From positions 682,001-746,000 of the forward strand of contig NZ_JFYN01000001.1 of assembly GCF_000631985.1 (NCBI RefSeq): a DNA stretch of 64,000 nucleotides. Direction: 5' to 3'. The stretch is from Pseudomonas sp. RIT288 (GTDB lineage Bacteria; Pseudomonadota; Gammaproteobacteria; Pseudomonadales; Pseudomonadaceae). The translations under genes and the position numbers were made by a program. Shown in pieces: positions 46,085 to 55,380 of the stretch (positions are counted from its first letter, which is position 1; every line of letters starts with the position of its first letter). The notes beneath the pieces are model-generated. The model was not told the DNA's origin. It ran no database searches and saw only the letters and a list, made by a program, of their open reading frames with translations.

Positions 46085-47875
46085 ATGAAACTGGCGATGA
46101 AGTTGCGCACTCGCTTGTTCCTGAGTATTTCTGCGCTGATCACGGTCGCCTTGCTCGGGCTGTTGCTCGGTCTGGTCAGCGTGATGCAGATGGCCGGTAC
46201 TCAGGAAGCTACGATCCGCAGCAACTTCGTGACCCTCGACCTGGGGCTCAAATTACGCCAGACCCTCGGCGACCAACTGGTGCTGATGCTGGCCGAAAAG
46301 CCCGATCCCGCCGCGTTCGAAGCGTCAAAGCAGCATTACCTGCAATTGCTGGATGAAGGCATTTCGCAGCAGGTGGAGGATGACGGCCGGCAGTACGGCT
46401 TTACCCAGGCCAAGGCCGACTACCTGCGTTTTCTTCAGGCGTTCGAGCTGTCGCGTGATCCGGGCAATGTGCTCAGCGGCAACAGCGACCTCAGAGAACG
46501 CTTCAACATTTTGCGTAATGGTTTGATTGCCGAGCACAAGCACGCGCTGGACAACATCAATGCGGTGCAGCATGACGCACGGGAAAGGGCGCTGCTGGTC
46601 TCCGGCCTGCTCGGGTTGGTCGGACTGGCGGTGTTGATCATCGGCTTTGTCACGGCCCATGCCATTGCCCGGCGTTTCGGTGCGCCGATCGAAGCGCTGG
46701 CGCAAGCGGCGGACAACATCGGCCAAGGCAATTTCGAAGTGACGCTGCCGATTTCCTCGGCGATGGAAATGAACCAGCTGACCAAGCGCTTCGGGCTGAT
46801 GGCCGAGGCGCTGCGCGAGCATCAGGCGACCAACGTCGACGAGCTGCTGGCCGGTCAGCAGCGTCTGCAGGCGGTGCTCGACAGCATCGACGACGGCTTG
46901 CTGATGATCGACCGCGAAGGGCATCTGGAGCACCTCAATCCAGTGGCCCAGCGTCAGTTGGGCTGGGACAGTGACCGTCTTGGCCAGGGGCTCGGCAGCG
47001 CGCTTGAGCGCCCGGAGCTCGATGCACAACTGCAACTGGTGCTGCGCGGCGGCACCCTTGAGCGCGCTCCGGAAGATCTGAGCATCGAGGTCGATGGCGA
47101 ATCACGCTTGCTGACCTACAGCCTGACGCCGGTCAGCCACACCCAGGGGCATATTCTTGGCGCGGTGATGGTGCTGCATGACGTCACCGAGCAGCGTGCC
47201 TTCGAACGTGTACGCAGCGAGTTTGTGCTGCGTGCCTCCCATGAGCTGCGCACACCGGTTACCGGCATGCACATGGCGTTCGGGCTGTTTCGCGAGCGGG
47301 CGAAGTTTCCCCCGGAGTCACGCGAGGCGGACTTGCTCGACACGGTCAATGAAGAAATGCAGCGCCTGATGCAGTTGATCAACGACTTGCTCAACTTCTC
47401 GCGCTATCAGAACGGCTTACAGAAACTCACCCTGGCGCCGTGCTCCATCGACGATTTGCTGGAGCAGGCGCAGTCGCGCTTCGCCGATTCGGCGGCGACC
47501 AAGGGCATTGCCTTGAATGTCGAAGTGCAGGGGCCGTTGCCGCGCCTGCAGGCCGATCAGGCGCAACTCGAGCGGGTTCTCGACAACCTGATCGACAACG
47601 CCCTGCGTCATACCGCCCGCGACGGGCAGATTCGCCTGCAGGCGCGTCGGCATGGCGAGCGGGTGATCATCAGCGTCGAGGACAACGGCGAAGGCATTGC
47701 CTACGGTCAGCAGGGGCGGATTTTCGAGCCGTTCGTGCAGGTCGGGCGCAAGAAGGGCGGCGCCGGGCTCGGGTTGGCTTTGTGCAAGGAAATTGTGCAG
47801 TTGCATGGCGGGCGCATGGGCGTCTATTCGCGGCCGGGGCAGGGCACACAGTTCTACATGGCGCTGGCAGTCTAG
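46085..47875 (+). CDS. kinB: Alginate sensor histidine kinase KinB
   Basis: A 596-residue kinase partner of AlgB. It has two membrane helices (about 12-35 and 168-190) enclosing a helical periplasmic domain, then HAMP, a PAS domain (about 255-370), HisKA with His386 in ASHELRTPVTGM, and HATPase with IDNALRHTARDG, VEDNGEGIAYGQ and KKGGAGLGLALC. Length and order match P. aeruginosa KinB. The start MKLAMKLRTRLFLSISALI could also be taken at the second ATG, 4 codons in. Its stop overlaps the stop of the convergent EAL gene. Confidence 0.96.
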   Translation: MKLAMKLRTRLFLSISALITVALLGLLLGLVSVMQMAGTQEATIRSNFVTLDLGLKLRQTLGDQLVLMLAEKPDPAAFEASKQHYLQLLDEGISQQVEDDGRQYGFTQAKADYLRFLQAFELSRDPGNVLSGNSDLRERFNILRNGLIAEHKHALDNINAVQHDARERALLVSGLLGLVGLAVLIIGFVTAHAIARRFGAPIEALAQAADNIGQGNFEVTLPISSAMEMNQLTKRFGLMAEALREHQATNVDELLAGQQRLQAVLDSIDDGLLMIDREGHLEHLNPVAQRQLGWDSDRLGQGLGSALERPELDAQLQLVLRGGTLERAPEDLSIEVDGESRLLTYSLTPVSHTQGHILGAVMVLHDVTEQRAFERVRSEFVLRASHELRTPVTGMHMAFGLFRERAKFPPESREADLLDTVNEEMQRLMQLINDLLNFSRYQNGLQKLTLAPCSIDDLLEQAQSRFADSAATKGIALNVEVQGPLPRLQADQAQLERVLDNLIDNALRHTARDGQIRLQARRHGERVIISVEDNGEGIAYGQQGRIFEPFVQVGRKKGGAGLGLALCKEIVQLHGGRMGVYSRPGQGTQFYMALAV

Positions 47876-49488
47876 GCTTCGTCGTCCAGCCGGCGCCCGG
47901 CGAGGCGCCGTCCACGGGTGATCAGTTCGATGAACTGCACCGCACTCAAGGCCTGGGCGAACAGCCAGCCCTGACCGAACTTGACTCCTTCACTGCTGAG
48001 AAACACGGCCTGCGCTTCATGCTCGATGCCCTCGGCAATCACCTTCAGATCCAGTGCCTGCGCCATATGAATGATGTGCGGCGCCACACCGCTGCTGGCC
48101 GCGTCGTGACCGAGTGCGTCGATGAAGGCCTTGTCGATTTTCAGGCAATCCACCGGCAACGTTTGCAGGTAGGCGAGGCTGCAATAACCGGTGCCGAAAT
48201 CGTCGATCAGTACCTGATGGCCGACATCGCGCAAGGCTTGCAGGTTCTCCCGCGCCACCACCACGTCAATCAGCCCGCGCTCGGTGACTTCGAAGGCAAT
48301 CTGCCGCGCCGCGACCCGATGCAGGGTCAACAGCCTGGCCATGACCTGACCGATACGCGGCACCATCACGTCGCACGCCGCGAGGTTGACCGAGATGTAC
48401 AGCTGCGGATTGGCGCGCAGCACCGGCCCCAATTGTTCCAGCAGGCGCTGCAGGACGAAATCGGTCATCTGCCGAATCTGCCCGGTGTTTTCTGCCAATG
48501 GAATGAACAGATCGGGGCTGGTCAGGGTGCCGTCCGGGCGACGCCAGCGCAGCAGGGCTTCGGCGCCCACGCAATTGCGGCTGTCGAGGTCGAAGATCGG
48601 TTGATACAGCACTTGCAGCTCGCCACGCCGAATCGCGCCCTGCAGCTCGGCGTCCAGCGATTGACGCTGGCGTACCAGCAGAAACACAAAGAAGCCGGCA
48701 AACGCGCCTAGCAGCAGGCAGGCCGGCACCATCCACCACCAGACCGCTGGAATGTGCATGCCGGTGCGCGGGGTGATCAGCACCAACTGATATTCCGGAT
48801 TGTTGGTTGGCATGCGGTAGATCAGTCGTGACTGGGTGACTTGCAGGGCTTCGCGGCTCTTGGGTGGCCAGGTTTCGCTCGGTGGCCAGGTCTGGGCTGT
48901 GCCGAGTACCGGAATCGCTCGCCTGCCATGATCGAGTACCACCAGCAGGCTGCTGTCCGGTGGCAGGTCGACCATGTCGGTCAAATGCCCGCGGGATGTT
49001 GCCACACGGAAGTTGCCGCGCCCGAGCATCAGCGCCGCGCGGTTTTCATCCGGTTCGGTGGTGGTGTTGAGCCAGTAACTGTAAGTCGGCCCTTTGATGT
49101 CCGGCGCGCGGATCACCGACAGTCCTTCCTGGCGGGGGCGGTTGGAGCAGATCCGCGAACCGTCCATGTAGGCCGCTTCATAGACGAAGCGATAGTTGAA
49201 GGTGACCTGTTGCAGGGTGGCGATCATTTCGTCATCGCAACTGCGCAACGGCTGCGCCTCCAGGTCGTCGAGACTTTCGCGCAGTTGCCCGAACAATTGC
49301 TCGAGCCGGGCCAGAAAGCGCTCGCCCTGAGCGTTCATCTCTTGGCTCTCGTTCTGTTCGATCTGGCGCGTGGCGACGAACATTCCGCCGGCGATCAGCA
49401 GGCTAGCACTGAGGACAGCCGCGATCATCGCCAAAAACCACGGGCGATAAAACCAGCTACGCAGCGTCGCTCGGGTAGCAACCATCAT
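47872..49488 (-). CDS. CSS-motif EAL-domain c-di-GMP phosphodiesterase
   Basis: A 538-residue membrane phosphodiesterase. A periplasmic CSS domain between two helices (about 17-36 and 240-262) has the conserved cysteines in RSCDDE and RICSNR. The cytoplasmic EAL domain keeps all catalytic residues: EALLRW, SVNLAAC, FEVTERGL, IDDFGTGYCSL, LKIDKAF, AEGIEHE and GQGW. It should hydrolyse c-di-GMP. In CSS enzymes studied in E. coli, activity depends on the disulfide state and proteolysis; dsbA lies 4 kb away. It converges with kinB, sharing stop-codon bases (CTAG). Confidence 0.93.
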   Translation of the reverse strand: MMVATRATLRSWFYRPWFLAMIAAVLSASLLIAGGMFVATRQIEQNESQEMNAQGERFLARLEQLFGQLRESLDDLEAQPLRSCDDEMIATLQQVTFNYRFVYEAAYMDGSRICSNRPRQEGLSVIRAPDIKGPTYSYWLNTTTEPDENRAALMLGRGNFRVATSRGHLTDMVDLPPDSSLLVVLDHGRRAIPVLGTAQTWPPSETWPPKSREALQVTQSRLIYRMPTNNPEYQLVLITPRTGMHIPAVWWWMVPACLLLGAFAGFFVFLLVRQRQSLDAELQGAIRRGELQVLYQPIFDLDSRNCVGAEALLRWRRPDGTLTSPDLFIPLAENTGQIRQMTDFVLQRLLEQLGPVLRANPQLYISVNLAACDVMVPRIGQVMARLLTLHRVAARQIAFEVTERGLIDVVVARENLQALRDVGHQVLIDDFGTGYCSLAYLQTLPVDCLKIDKAFIDALGHDAASSGVAPHIIHMAQALDLKVIAEGIEHEAQAVFLSSEGVKFGQGWLFAQALSAVQFIELITRGRRLAGRRLDDEA

Positions 49489-49561
49489 GGAATATCCGAA
49501 GAATTACCAATGAGTTATAGCTGCTGATTACGATTCCGCCCTGACCGTCGGGCGGGCGTCA

Positions 49562-50341
49562 TTATTTTGTCTGGTTGAGTACCAGCAACAACGCCGCCGT
49601 TTGTGCGTCCGGCGTACCGTCGAAACGGGAAGGGCGGAAGTGCATCTGGAACGCTGCGAGCACATGGCGCGTCGCTACATCCAGCTCGCCGGTTTGCGGG
49701 GTGTCGTAACCGACACGCGCCAGTTGTGCCTGAAACCAGCTGATGCTCGGGAGTTCGGCGTTGAACTGCACTTGTTGCCGGGCCACCGCTTGTTCATTGG
49801 GCCATACGCCCAAGCCTTCGGCGGCCAGACGTTTCCATGGGAACAGTGGGCCGGGGTCGAGTTTGCGCAGGGGCGCGATGTCGCTGTGGCCGATGATATG
49901 GCGCGGGCTGATGCCTTGGCGCTGGCTGATGTCCTTGAGCAGGACGATCAGCGATTGAATCTGCGCTTCGCTATAAGGGAACCACAGGCGCCCGGTCGGC
50001 GTGTCCTTGAAGCCCGGATTGACGATTTCGATACCGATCGAACTGGAATTGAGCCAGGTGCGGCCCTGCCATTGGCTTTCGCCTGCGTGCCAGGCACGCT
50101 GGTTTTCATCCATCAGCTTGTAGATGGTGGCGCTCTTGTCGTCGCCGATCAGGTAGTGGCTGCTGACTTCGCCGTGGGTCAGCAGTTGCAGCGAACGCGC
50201 GAGCGACGCCGAGGTGTAATGCACGATCACGAACTGCACGCGGCTGTCGTGATTGGCCGAAGGATGGCTGGTGTCATAACGCGGGCCGCCGGCACAACCG
50301 GCCAGAACGAGCAGCGACGCGAGGAGGGCAAAAAATTTCAT
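49562..50341 (-). CDS. ampDh2: Lipoprotein N-acetylmuramyl-L-alanine amidase (AmpDh2/AmiD type)
   Basis: A 259-residue zinc amidase that trims peptidoglycan fragments in the periplasm. The lipobox LLVLAGC puts Cys at residue 15. The amidase_2 domain has FVIVHYTSASL, SSIGIEIVNPG and IIGHSDIAPLRKLDPG (zinc His, His and Asp). A C-terminal peptidoglycan-binding helical domain follows (about 185-255). The upstream start 7 codons earlier would bury the signal peptide, so 50341 is taken. The same order (kinB region, ampDh2, GGDEF gene) occurs in P. aeruginosa. Confidence 0.92.
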   Translation of the reverse strand: MKFFALLASLLVLAGCAGGPRYDTSHPSANHDSRVQFVIVHYTSASLARSLQLLTHGEVSSHYLIGDDKSATIYKLMDENQRAWHAGESQWQGRTWLNSSSIGIEIVNPGFKDTPTGRLWFPYSEAQIQSLIVLLKDISQRQGISPRHIIGHSDIAPLRKLDPGPLFPWKRLAAEGLGVWPNEQAVARQQVQFNAELPSISWFQAQLARVGYDTPQTGELDVATRHVLAAFQMHFRPSRFDGTPDAQTAALLLVLNQTK

Positions 50342-50441
50342 GGCAGAAGGCAGTACACGCAAGACAGTAATGCAACAGTGTAACGTACTGCTTTGCGGAT
50401 CGACGGCCGGCGGGCTGAATTAAACAAAATGGAACAATTGC

Positions 50442-52508
50442 TCAGCCCAGCTCGACCCGGTTGCGTCCGCCGTTTTTTGCGCGGTACAGCGCCTGATCGG
50501 CTCTTTTAAGCACCAGATCGCTGTGTTCTCCCATCCTGAATGACGCCAGGCCCATGGAGATGGTGATCGTCACCCGTTCGCCCTTGAAGTGAAACGGGCA
50601 GGCTTCGATCGCCGCGCGCAGGGTCTCCAGCAGTTTGGCGCCCACCGCAGGCGTGGTTGCCGGCAGCAGCAGAACGAATTCCTCTCCGCCAAAACGGGCA
50701 ATGAAATCCGCAGCGCGCAGGCGTTTGCGCAGCACTGTGGCGATGATCTTCAGCACCTTGTCGCCGGCCAGATGGCCGTAGTTGTCGTTGATGCGCTTGA
50801 AATGATCGAGGTCGAGCATCGCCAGACTCAAGGTGTTGCCGTGTTGCTGCCACTGTTTGATCTCGTGTTCCAGGCGCTCGCTCCAGGCGGCGCGGTTGGG
50901 CAGGCCGGTCAGCGGATCGATCAGGGCTTTCTGCCGCTGTTCTTCCAAGTGCTCGCGAAAGCCCAGGGCTTCCTGCTCCATGTGCGCCACACGCTCGGCC
51001 AGACCCTTGAGACGTGCCGCCACTTCCTGCTCGCGGGCATCGCGTTGTTTCTGGTGCTGATCCATGGTGCCAAGCAGGCCTTCGAGATGGTTCTCCAGCA
51101 CTTGCTTGAGGTCATCCAGATCGGCCGCTTCCTGCATGCTGGTCTGCAGACCGTCGACCTGCTCGCGGATCTGCGTGTCCATCGCCCGCGCCGCCGAGCT
51201 GTTGTCGGCGTGTCCTTCGCTGGCGGCCTGCAAGTTGCTCTGGAACGCTTCGAGGCGTTCGTTGAGTTGTTGCAGATAAGCTTCGAATTCGTGCTGGCCG
51301 CTGTCGGTGATTGCCAGCATCAACGTCGCAAGATCGTCGAGAATCGGTAGCAGTTCGTACCAGTTCAGGCCATTTTTCAACCGGTCACGCATCGCCTCGG
51401 CCTGCGGGCGATGGCGCTCGGGCAAGGTCAGGTCGTCGAGCAACCCGATCAGCGTGTCTTCGATGTGTTTGGCCACCGAGCTGTAAGACGGCTCCGGCGA
51501 GTCGGGCAGGGCATACAGAATGTCCTGCTCGGGTTGCTCCGGATCGATGGCGGCCAAAGCCTGGGCGATCGGTTCGGGAAGGGGCAGGCTGTCGAGGAGC
51601 AACGGTGCCGGGATGTCACCCGGGTGGATCAACTCGTCGGGGTTGAACGCGGCAGCTTGCGGTGGCGCTGTGATCGGGGTGGTCGGCCGTTCGGCTTCAG
51701 GTTCGGCCGCTGGCAGTGCAGGTGCAGTAACCGGTTCGCTGATCGGCTCGGCAGCACTGACCGGTGGCACGAGCGAGACTACAGATGAGTCGGCCTGGGG
51801 CTGCACTGCTGGCGTTTGCTTATGCTCGGCCTTTGGTGATTGCGCGACGGCCTCTGCCGTGACGGGTGCTGCCGGAATCGGCTCGACTGCTGCGGTTGGC
51901 GCGGGTATTGGCTCCGGCGCAGGTTCAGCATGGGTCGGCGCTGGCGCCTGAGGCTGATCCGTGGCTTCTGGCAGCCCTTGACTGTCACGGCTGCCAAACA
52001 GGCGCTGCAAAAAGCCCGGCCGGTCGGGCTCGGGCGGCGTTTCCAGCTGGCTCAACGCCTTGCCCTGCAGGCCACTGAGTTCGCTCAGAAGCAGCGGCAT
52101 TTCCCGCGCCTGGCCTACTCGACTGTCGAGTTGCTTGGCGAATTTCTTCAGCGGTTGCGCGACTTCCCGTGGCAGTGGCAACGCTTGCAGTTGGGTGACC
52201 AGCGCGGTCAGCGCGGTGCTGACCTGATCGATCCGGGTCTCGCGACGTTGCTCGGAATCGAGCACGGCTTTTTCCAGGCGTGGCAGCAGGGCGGCGAGGC
52301 CGGCGTCCATGTCGTCGGTGCGCACTACGTCGCGCATCTCTTTCATGCACTGATCAACGACCTTGTCGGTGCCTTCAGCGGCCAGCGTGCTGCGCACCAG
52401 ACCGCGGCGCAGCAAGTCGAGCCGGGCGGCCCAGCGACGTTCGAGCTTGTCCTGTTGTTCGATGCTTTTGAGGTACTTCTCTTTCCAGCGCTGGGCGTCG
52501 TCGCTCAT
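50442..52508 (-). CDS. dgcH: GGDEF-domain diguanylate cyclase (DgcH-like)
   Basis: A 688-residue cytoplasmic protein. The N-terminal part (about 1-185) and the middle (about 330-520) are helical and coiled-coil-like, separated by a disordered Pro/Ala-rich linker (about 190-320). The C-terminal cyclase domain has the active-site GGEEF at 607-611 and an inhibitory RxxD (RAAD) five residues before it. It should make c-di-GMP with product feedback. No membrane segment is seen. The start overlaps the EEP gene stop (ATGA), so both belong to the operon that begins at dsbA. Confidence 0.92.
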   Translation of the reverse strand: MSDDAQRWKEKYLKSIEQQDKLERRWAARLDLLRRGLVRSTLAAEGTDKVVDQCMKEMRDVVRTDDMDAGLAALLPRLEKAVLDSEQRRETRIDQVSTALTALVTQLQALPLPREVAQPLKKFAKQLDSRVGQAREMPLLLSELSGLQGKALSQLETPPEPDRPGFLQRLFGSRDSQGLPEATDQPQAPAPTHAEPAPEPIPAPTAAVEPIPAAPVTAEAVAQSPKAEHKQTPAVQPQADSSVVSLVPPVSAAEPISEPVTAPALPAAEPEAERPTTPITAPPQAAAFNPDELIHPGDIPAPLLLDSLPLPEPIAQALAAIDPEQPEQDILYALPDSPEPSYSSVAKHIEDTLIGLLDDLTLPERHRPQAEAMRDRLKNGLNWYELLPILDDLATLMLAITDSGQHEFEAYLQQLNERLEAFQSNLQAASEGHADNSSAARAMDTQIREQVDGLQTSMQEAADLDDLKQVLENHLEGLLGTMDQHQKQRDAREQEVAARLKGLAERVAHMEQEALGFREHLEEQRQKALIDPLTGLPNRAAWSERLEHEIKQWQQHGNTLSLAMLDLDHFKRINDNYGHLAGDKVLKIIATVLRKRLRAADFIARFGGEEFVLLLPATTPAVGAKLLETLRAAIEACPFHFKGERVTITISMGLASFRMGEHSDLVLKRADQALYRAKNGGRNRVELG

Positions 52509-53383
52509 TCAGGGGTTCCGCGAGGGGCAGGACTCAACGCGGGCAATGCATCGGCCGTGAGCGAACCCGGCAGACGAATCTCTACCGCGACCGGCAGGTG
52601 ATCGGAAATGGGTTGGGCCAGCACTTCGACCTTTTCCAGGGTCAGGGTCGGGCTGAGCAAAATATGATCAAGGCATCGCTGCGGCCGCCAGCTGGGAAAC
52701 GTGGCTTGCATCTGCGGGGCCAGCAGGCCGAGATCGCGTAACGGTGACTGTTGTAGCAGATCACTGGCATGGGTGTTCATGTCGCCCATCAATATCTGGT
52801 GCTTGTAGCCACTGATCAGGTCGCGAATATAGGCCAGTTGCAGGCTGCGCACCCGTGCGCCGAGGGCCAGGTGCATCATCACCACCACCAGCGCCTCCGG
52901 GCCTTCGCCGAATCGCAGCAGGATCGCGCCGCGACCTTTTGGGCCGGGCAGCGGATGATCTTCGATCGCCCACGGCTTCAGGCGACTGAGCACGCCGTTG
53001 CTGTGCTGGGCCAGTCGGCCGAGGTTGCGATTGAGTTGTTGGTACCAGTAGGGGAAGGCGCCGAGGTGGGCCAGGTGTTCGACTTGATTGACGTAGCCTG
53101 AGCGCAGGCTGCCGCCATCGGCTTCCTGCAGGGCGACCAGATCGAAGTCGCCAAGCAGGTCGCCGATCTTTTGCAGATTGCCTGAGCGCCCGGTGTGCGG
53201 CAGCAGATGCTGCCAGCTGCGGGTCAGGTAGTGCCGATAGCGCTCGGTGCTGATGCCGACCTGGATATTGAAACTGAGCAGGCGCAGACGATGGTCTGCG
53301 GGCAGGCCCGTGGACTCCAGGTGATGCTCGTTGACCTGCGGATCATGCAGGCCAACGCTGCGTTCGGTGCCCCAGCGGCGCAT
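52505..53383 (-). CDS. Endonuclease/exonuclease/phosphatase (EEP) family hydrolase
   Basis: A 292-residue soluble protein with the EEP catalytic set: LSFNIQVGIS (Asn), VALQEADGG (Glu), MGDMNTHASD (Asp, Asn), LDHILLS and SDHLPVAVEI (Asp-His). The substrate may be nucleic acid or a phospholipid/inositol phosphate; nothing decides it. It starts 14 bases after dsbA and overlaps dgcH, a coupled trio also present in P. aeruginosa. Confidence 0.88.
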   Translation of the reverse strand: MRRWGTERSVGLHDPQVNEHHLESTGLPADHRLRLLSFNIQVGISTERYRHYLTRSWQHLLPHTGRSGNLQKIGDLLGDFDLVALQEADGGSLRSGYVNQVEHLAHLGAFPYWYQQLNRNLGRLAQHSNGVLSRLKPWAIEDHPLPGPKGRGAILLRFGEGPEALVVVMMHLALGARVRSLQLAYIRDLISGYKHQILMGDMNTHASDLLQQSPLRDLGLLAPQMQATFPSWRPQRCLDHILLSPTLTLEKVEVLAQPISDHLPVAVEIRLPGSLTADALPALSPAPRGTPE

Positions 53384-53397
53384 GGCGGTGACCGCGC

Positions 53398-54039
53398 TTA
53401 GTTGGCGGCTGCCTTGTTGGCCGCTCGCTCTTTGGCGACCAGTTGGTCGGCCAGTTGCAGAGCCTGTTCGGCACCACCGGCAGAGCCGATGTCGAAGCGG
53501 TATTTACCGTTGACGATCATGGTTGGAACGCCGGTGATCTCATACTTCTTGGCCAATTCTTTGGCTTTTACGATCTGACCCTTGATGGCGAAGGAGTTGA
53601 AAGTTGCCAGGAACTTGTCCTTGTCGACGCCTTGGGTGGCGAGGAATTCAGCCATGTCTTGTTGATCGGTCAGCTTCTTGTGTTCTTTCTGAATAGCGTT
53701 GAACACGGCGTTGTGAACCTTGTGCTCGACACCCATCGCTTCCAGGGTCAGGAACATCTGGCCGTGAGCGTCCCATGGGCCGCCGAACATGGCAGGAATG
53801 CGTACGAAGTTGACGTCCTTGGGCAGCTTCTCGACCCAAGGGTTGATCACCGGCTCGAACGCATAGCAATGCGGGCAGCCGTACCAGAACAGCTCCACTA
53901 CTTCGATCTTGCCAGGCTCTGCCACTGGCACCGGGTTAGCCAGTTCGACATAGGGTGCGGCAGGGGCTTCAGCGGCCTGGGCGGTCACGCCGAACAGGCT
54001 GGCAGCGACGAGGGCGGCGCTGATGATCAGATTACGCAT
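53398..54039 (-). CDS. dsbA: Thiol:disulfide interchange protein DsbA
   Basis: A periplasmic oxidase that introduces disulfides. The 213-residue protein has a Sec signal peptide (about 1-22), the active site CPHC at residues 55-58 in FWYGCPHCYAFEP, and the cis-Pro loop TGVPTMIVNG. AGGAG lies 7 bases before the ATG. It is the first gene of the leftward dsbA-EEP-dgcH run. Confidence 0.97.
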   Translation of the reverse strand: MRNLIISAALVAASLFGVTAQAAEAPAAPYVELANPVPVAEPGKIEVVELFWYGCPHCYAFEPVINPWVEKLPKDVNFVRIPAMFGGPWDAHGQMFLTLEAMGVEHKVHNAVFNAIQKEHKKLTDQQDMAEFLATQGVDKDKFLATFNSFAIKGQIVKAKELAKKYEITGVPTMIVNGKYRFDIGSAGGAEQALQLADQLVAKERAANKAAAN

Positions 54040-54133
54040 GCTTTACTCCTGGACAATTTTGGTCGCCTCGCGCGACCTGTTTTCAGACAGGTCCTGGCGG
54101 GCATGAGTTCTGTAGTGTAACGGCAGCGGCCAC

Positions 54134-54162
54134 AAAAAAGGGCGGCCAAAGCCACCCTTTTT
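54134..54162 (-). terminator. Rho-independent terminator downstream of cytochrome c4
   Basis: Read on the minus strand, GGGTGGC and GCCGCCC pair (one G-U pair in RNA) around a 4-base loop and are followed by six T. It separates cytochrome c4 from dsbA. Flanking A and T runs allow some activity in both directions. Confidence 0.85.
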
Positions 54163-54181
54163 ATACTTGCTGCGACGGATT

Positions 54182-54231
54182 AATCGAGCGTTAACATTGC
54201 AGGAGATGTCCATCGCCGCTAACGCTCGATT
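54182..54231. other. 12-bp inverted repeat in the cytochrome c4 3' region
   Basis: AATCGAGCGTTA and TAACGCTCGATT are exact complements separated by 26 bases, 8 bases after the cytochrome c4 stop. It precedes the terminator. It could be a message-stabilising structure or a protein-binding site for the dsbA promoter region. Confidence 0.55.
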
Positions 54232-54239
54232 CAGGGCAG

Positions 54240-54851
54240 TTAGTGCAGGCCCTGGATGTAGCTGGAGACTGCGGCAATGTCTTCGTCGCTCAGACGCTTG
54301 GCGATTGTCTGCATGGTCATGGTGTCGCCGTCGTTGTTGCGGCCGCCTTCTTCCTTGCGGAAATCGGTCAGTTGCTTGGCGATGTATTGAGCGTGTTGAC
54401 CACCCAGATGCGGGAAGCCGGCGGCGGCGTTGCCGGCGCCATTCGGCGAGTGGCAACCGGTGCAGGCTGGCAGGCCCTTGGCCAGATTACCGCCGCGGAA
54501 CAGAGCTTCACCGCGAGCGACGATCTTCGGATCGGCTGCGCCGACGCTGCCTTTCTGGCTGGCGAAATAGGCTGCAATGTCGGACAGATCCTGATCGCTC
54601 AGGTTGGTCAGCAGGCCGGTCATTTCCAGAACCTGACGCTTGCCCGACTTGATGTCGTGCAATTGCTTGGTCAGGTAGCGTTCACCCTGACCTGCCAGTT
54701 TCGGGAAGTTTGGTGCCATGCTGTTGCCGTCCGGGCCATGGCAGGCTCCGCAGACGGCAGCTTTCGCCTGGCCGGCGGCGGCATCACCGGCAGCATGGGC
54801 GAAGCCTGAAATTCCCACGGTCAACAGCAGACTCACGATCAATTTGTTCAT
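54240..54851 (-). CDS. cc4: Dihaem cytochrome c4
   Basis: A 203-residue periplasmic electron carrier with a signal peptide (cleavage after AHA, residue 20) and two cytochrome domains. The first haem site is CGACH (Cys34-His38) and the second CTGCH (about residue 137). Axial Met residues are visible in GNSMAPNFPKL and in the C-terminal half. It donates electrons towards cytochrome oxidases. It follows the cytochrome c5 gene by 32 bases on the same strand. Confidence 0.96.
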   Translation of the reverse strand: MNKLIVSLLLTVGISGFAHAAGDAAAGQAKAAVCGACHGPDGNSMAPNFPKLAGQGERYLTKQLHDIKSGKRQVLEMTGLLTNLSDQDLSDIAAYFASQKGSVGAADPKIVARGEALFRGGNLAKGLPACTGCHSPNGAGNAAAGFPHLGGQHAQYIAKQLTDFRKEEGGRNNDGDTMTMQTIAKRLSDEDIAAVSSYIQGLH

Positions 54852-54883
54852 CAGCTAATCCAACTACGGCTAAGGGTTAAGAG

Positions 54884-55189
54884 TTATGGACCGGGTTTAC
54901 TCTCGCTCATCCAAAGGATGATGGCCTGGTAATCCTCGGCACTGCAGTCCATGCACAAACCACGCGGCGGCATCGCCTTGAAACCCTGGGTCACGTGTTG
55001 CACCAGCGTCTCCATACCTTTCGCCAACCTCGGCGTCCAAGCTGCCTGATCGCCTCTTTCGGGCGCCATGGGTAGTTGGCCGGAATGACAGGCACCACAA
55101 ACACGGTTGTACACGGCTTCCGGTTCCTGTGTAGCCTGTGCGCCGTAAAGCGGTATCAGGACTCCGGCAGCCAGCAGCCATTTCGTCAT
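54884..55189 (-). CDS. Cytochrome c5 family monohaem protein
   Basis: A 101-residue exported protein with a signal peptide (about 1-20), one haem motif CGACH (Cys31-His35) and an axial Met in KAMPPRG. The second Cys pair CMDC is typical of the c5 group, where it forms a disulfide. It is probably a periplasmic electron carrier co-expressed with cytochrome c4. Its promoter faces engB across a 190-base gap. Confidence 0.92.
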   Translation of the reverse strand: MTKWLLAAGVLIPLYGAQATQEPEAVYNRVCGACHSGQLPMAPERGDQAAWTPRLAKGMETLVQHVTQGFKAMPPRGLCMDCSAEDYQAIILWMSESKPGP

Positions 55190-55380
55190 AAAACGACCTT
55201 TTCAGGGTTGAGAGCGTTCTGCGTTCTGATGCGCAATCAAGGTCTTTGGCTCTCGTGAACTTCATCCTTCGCTGGGACAAAGCACACACAAAATCTGCGG
55301 CATTATATACTGGCGTCACTGAAACGGAAGCGACACCGCGTTCCGCGCCCAATCCCGGCGCCGCCCACATCGGAAATCCC

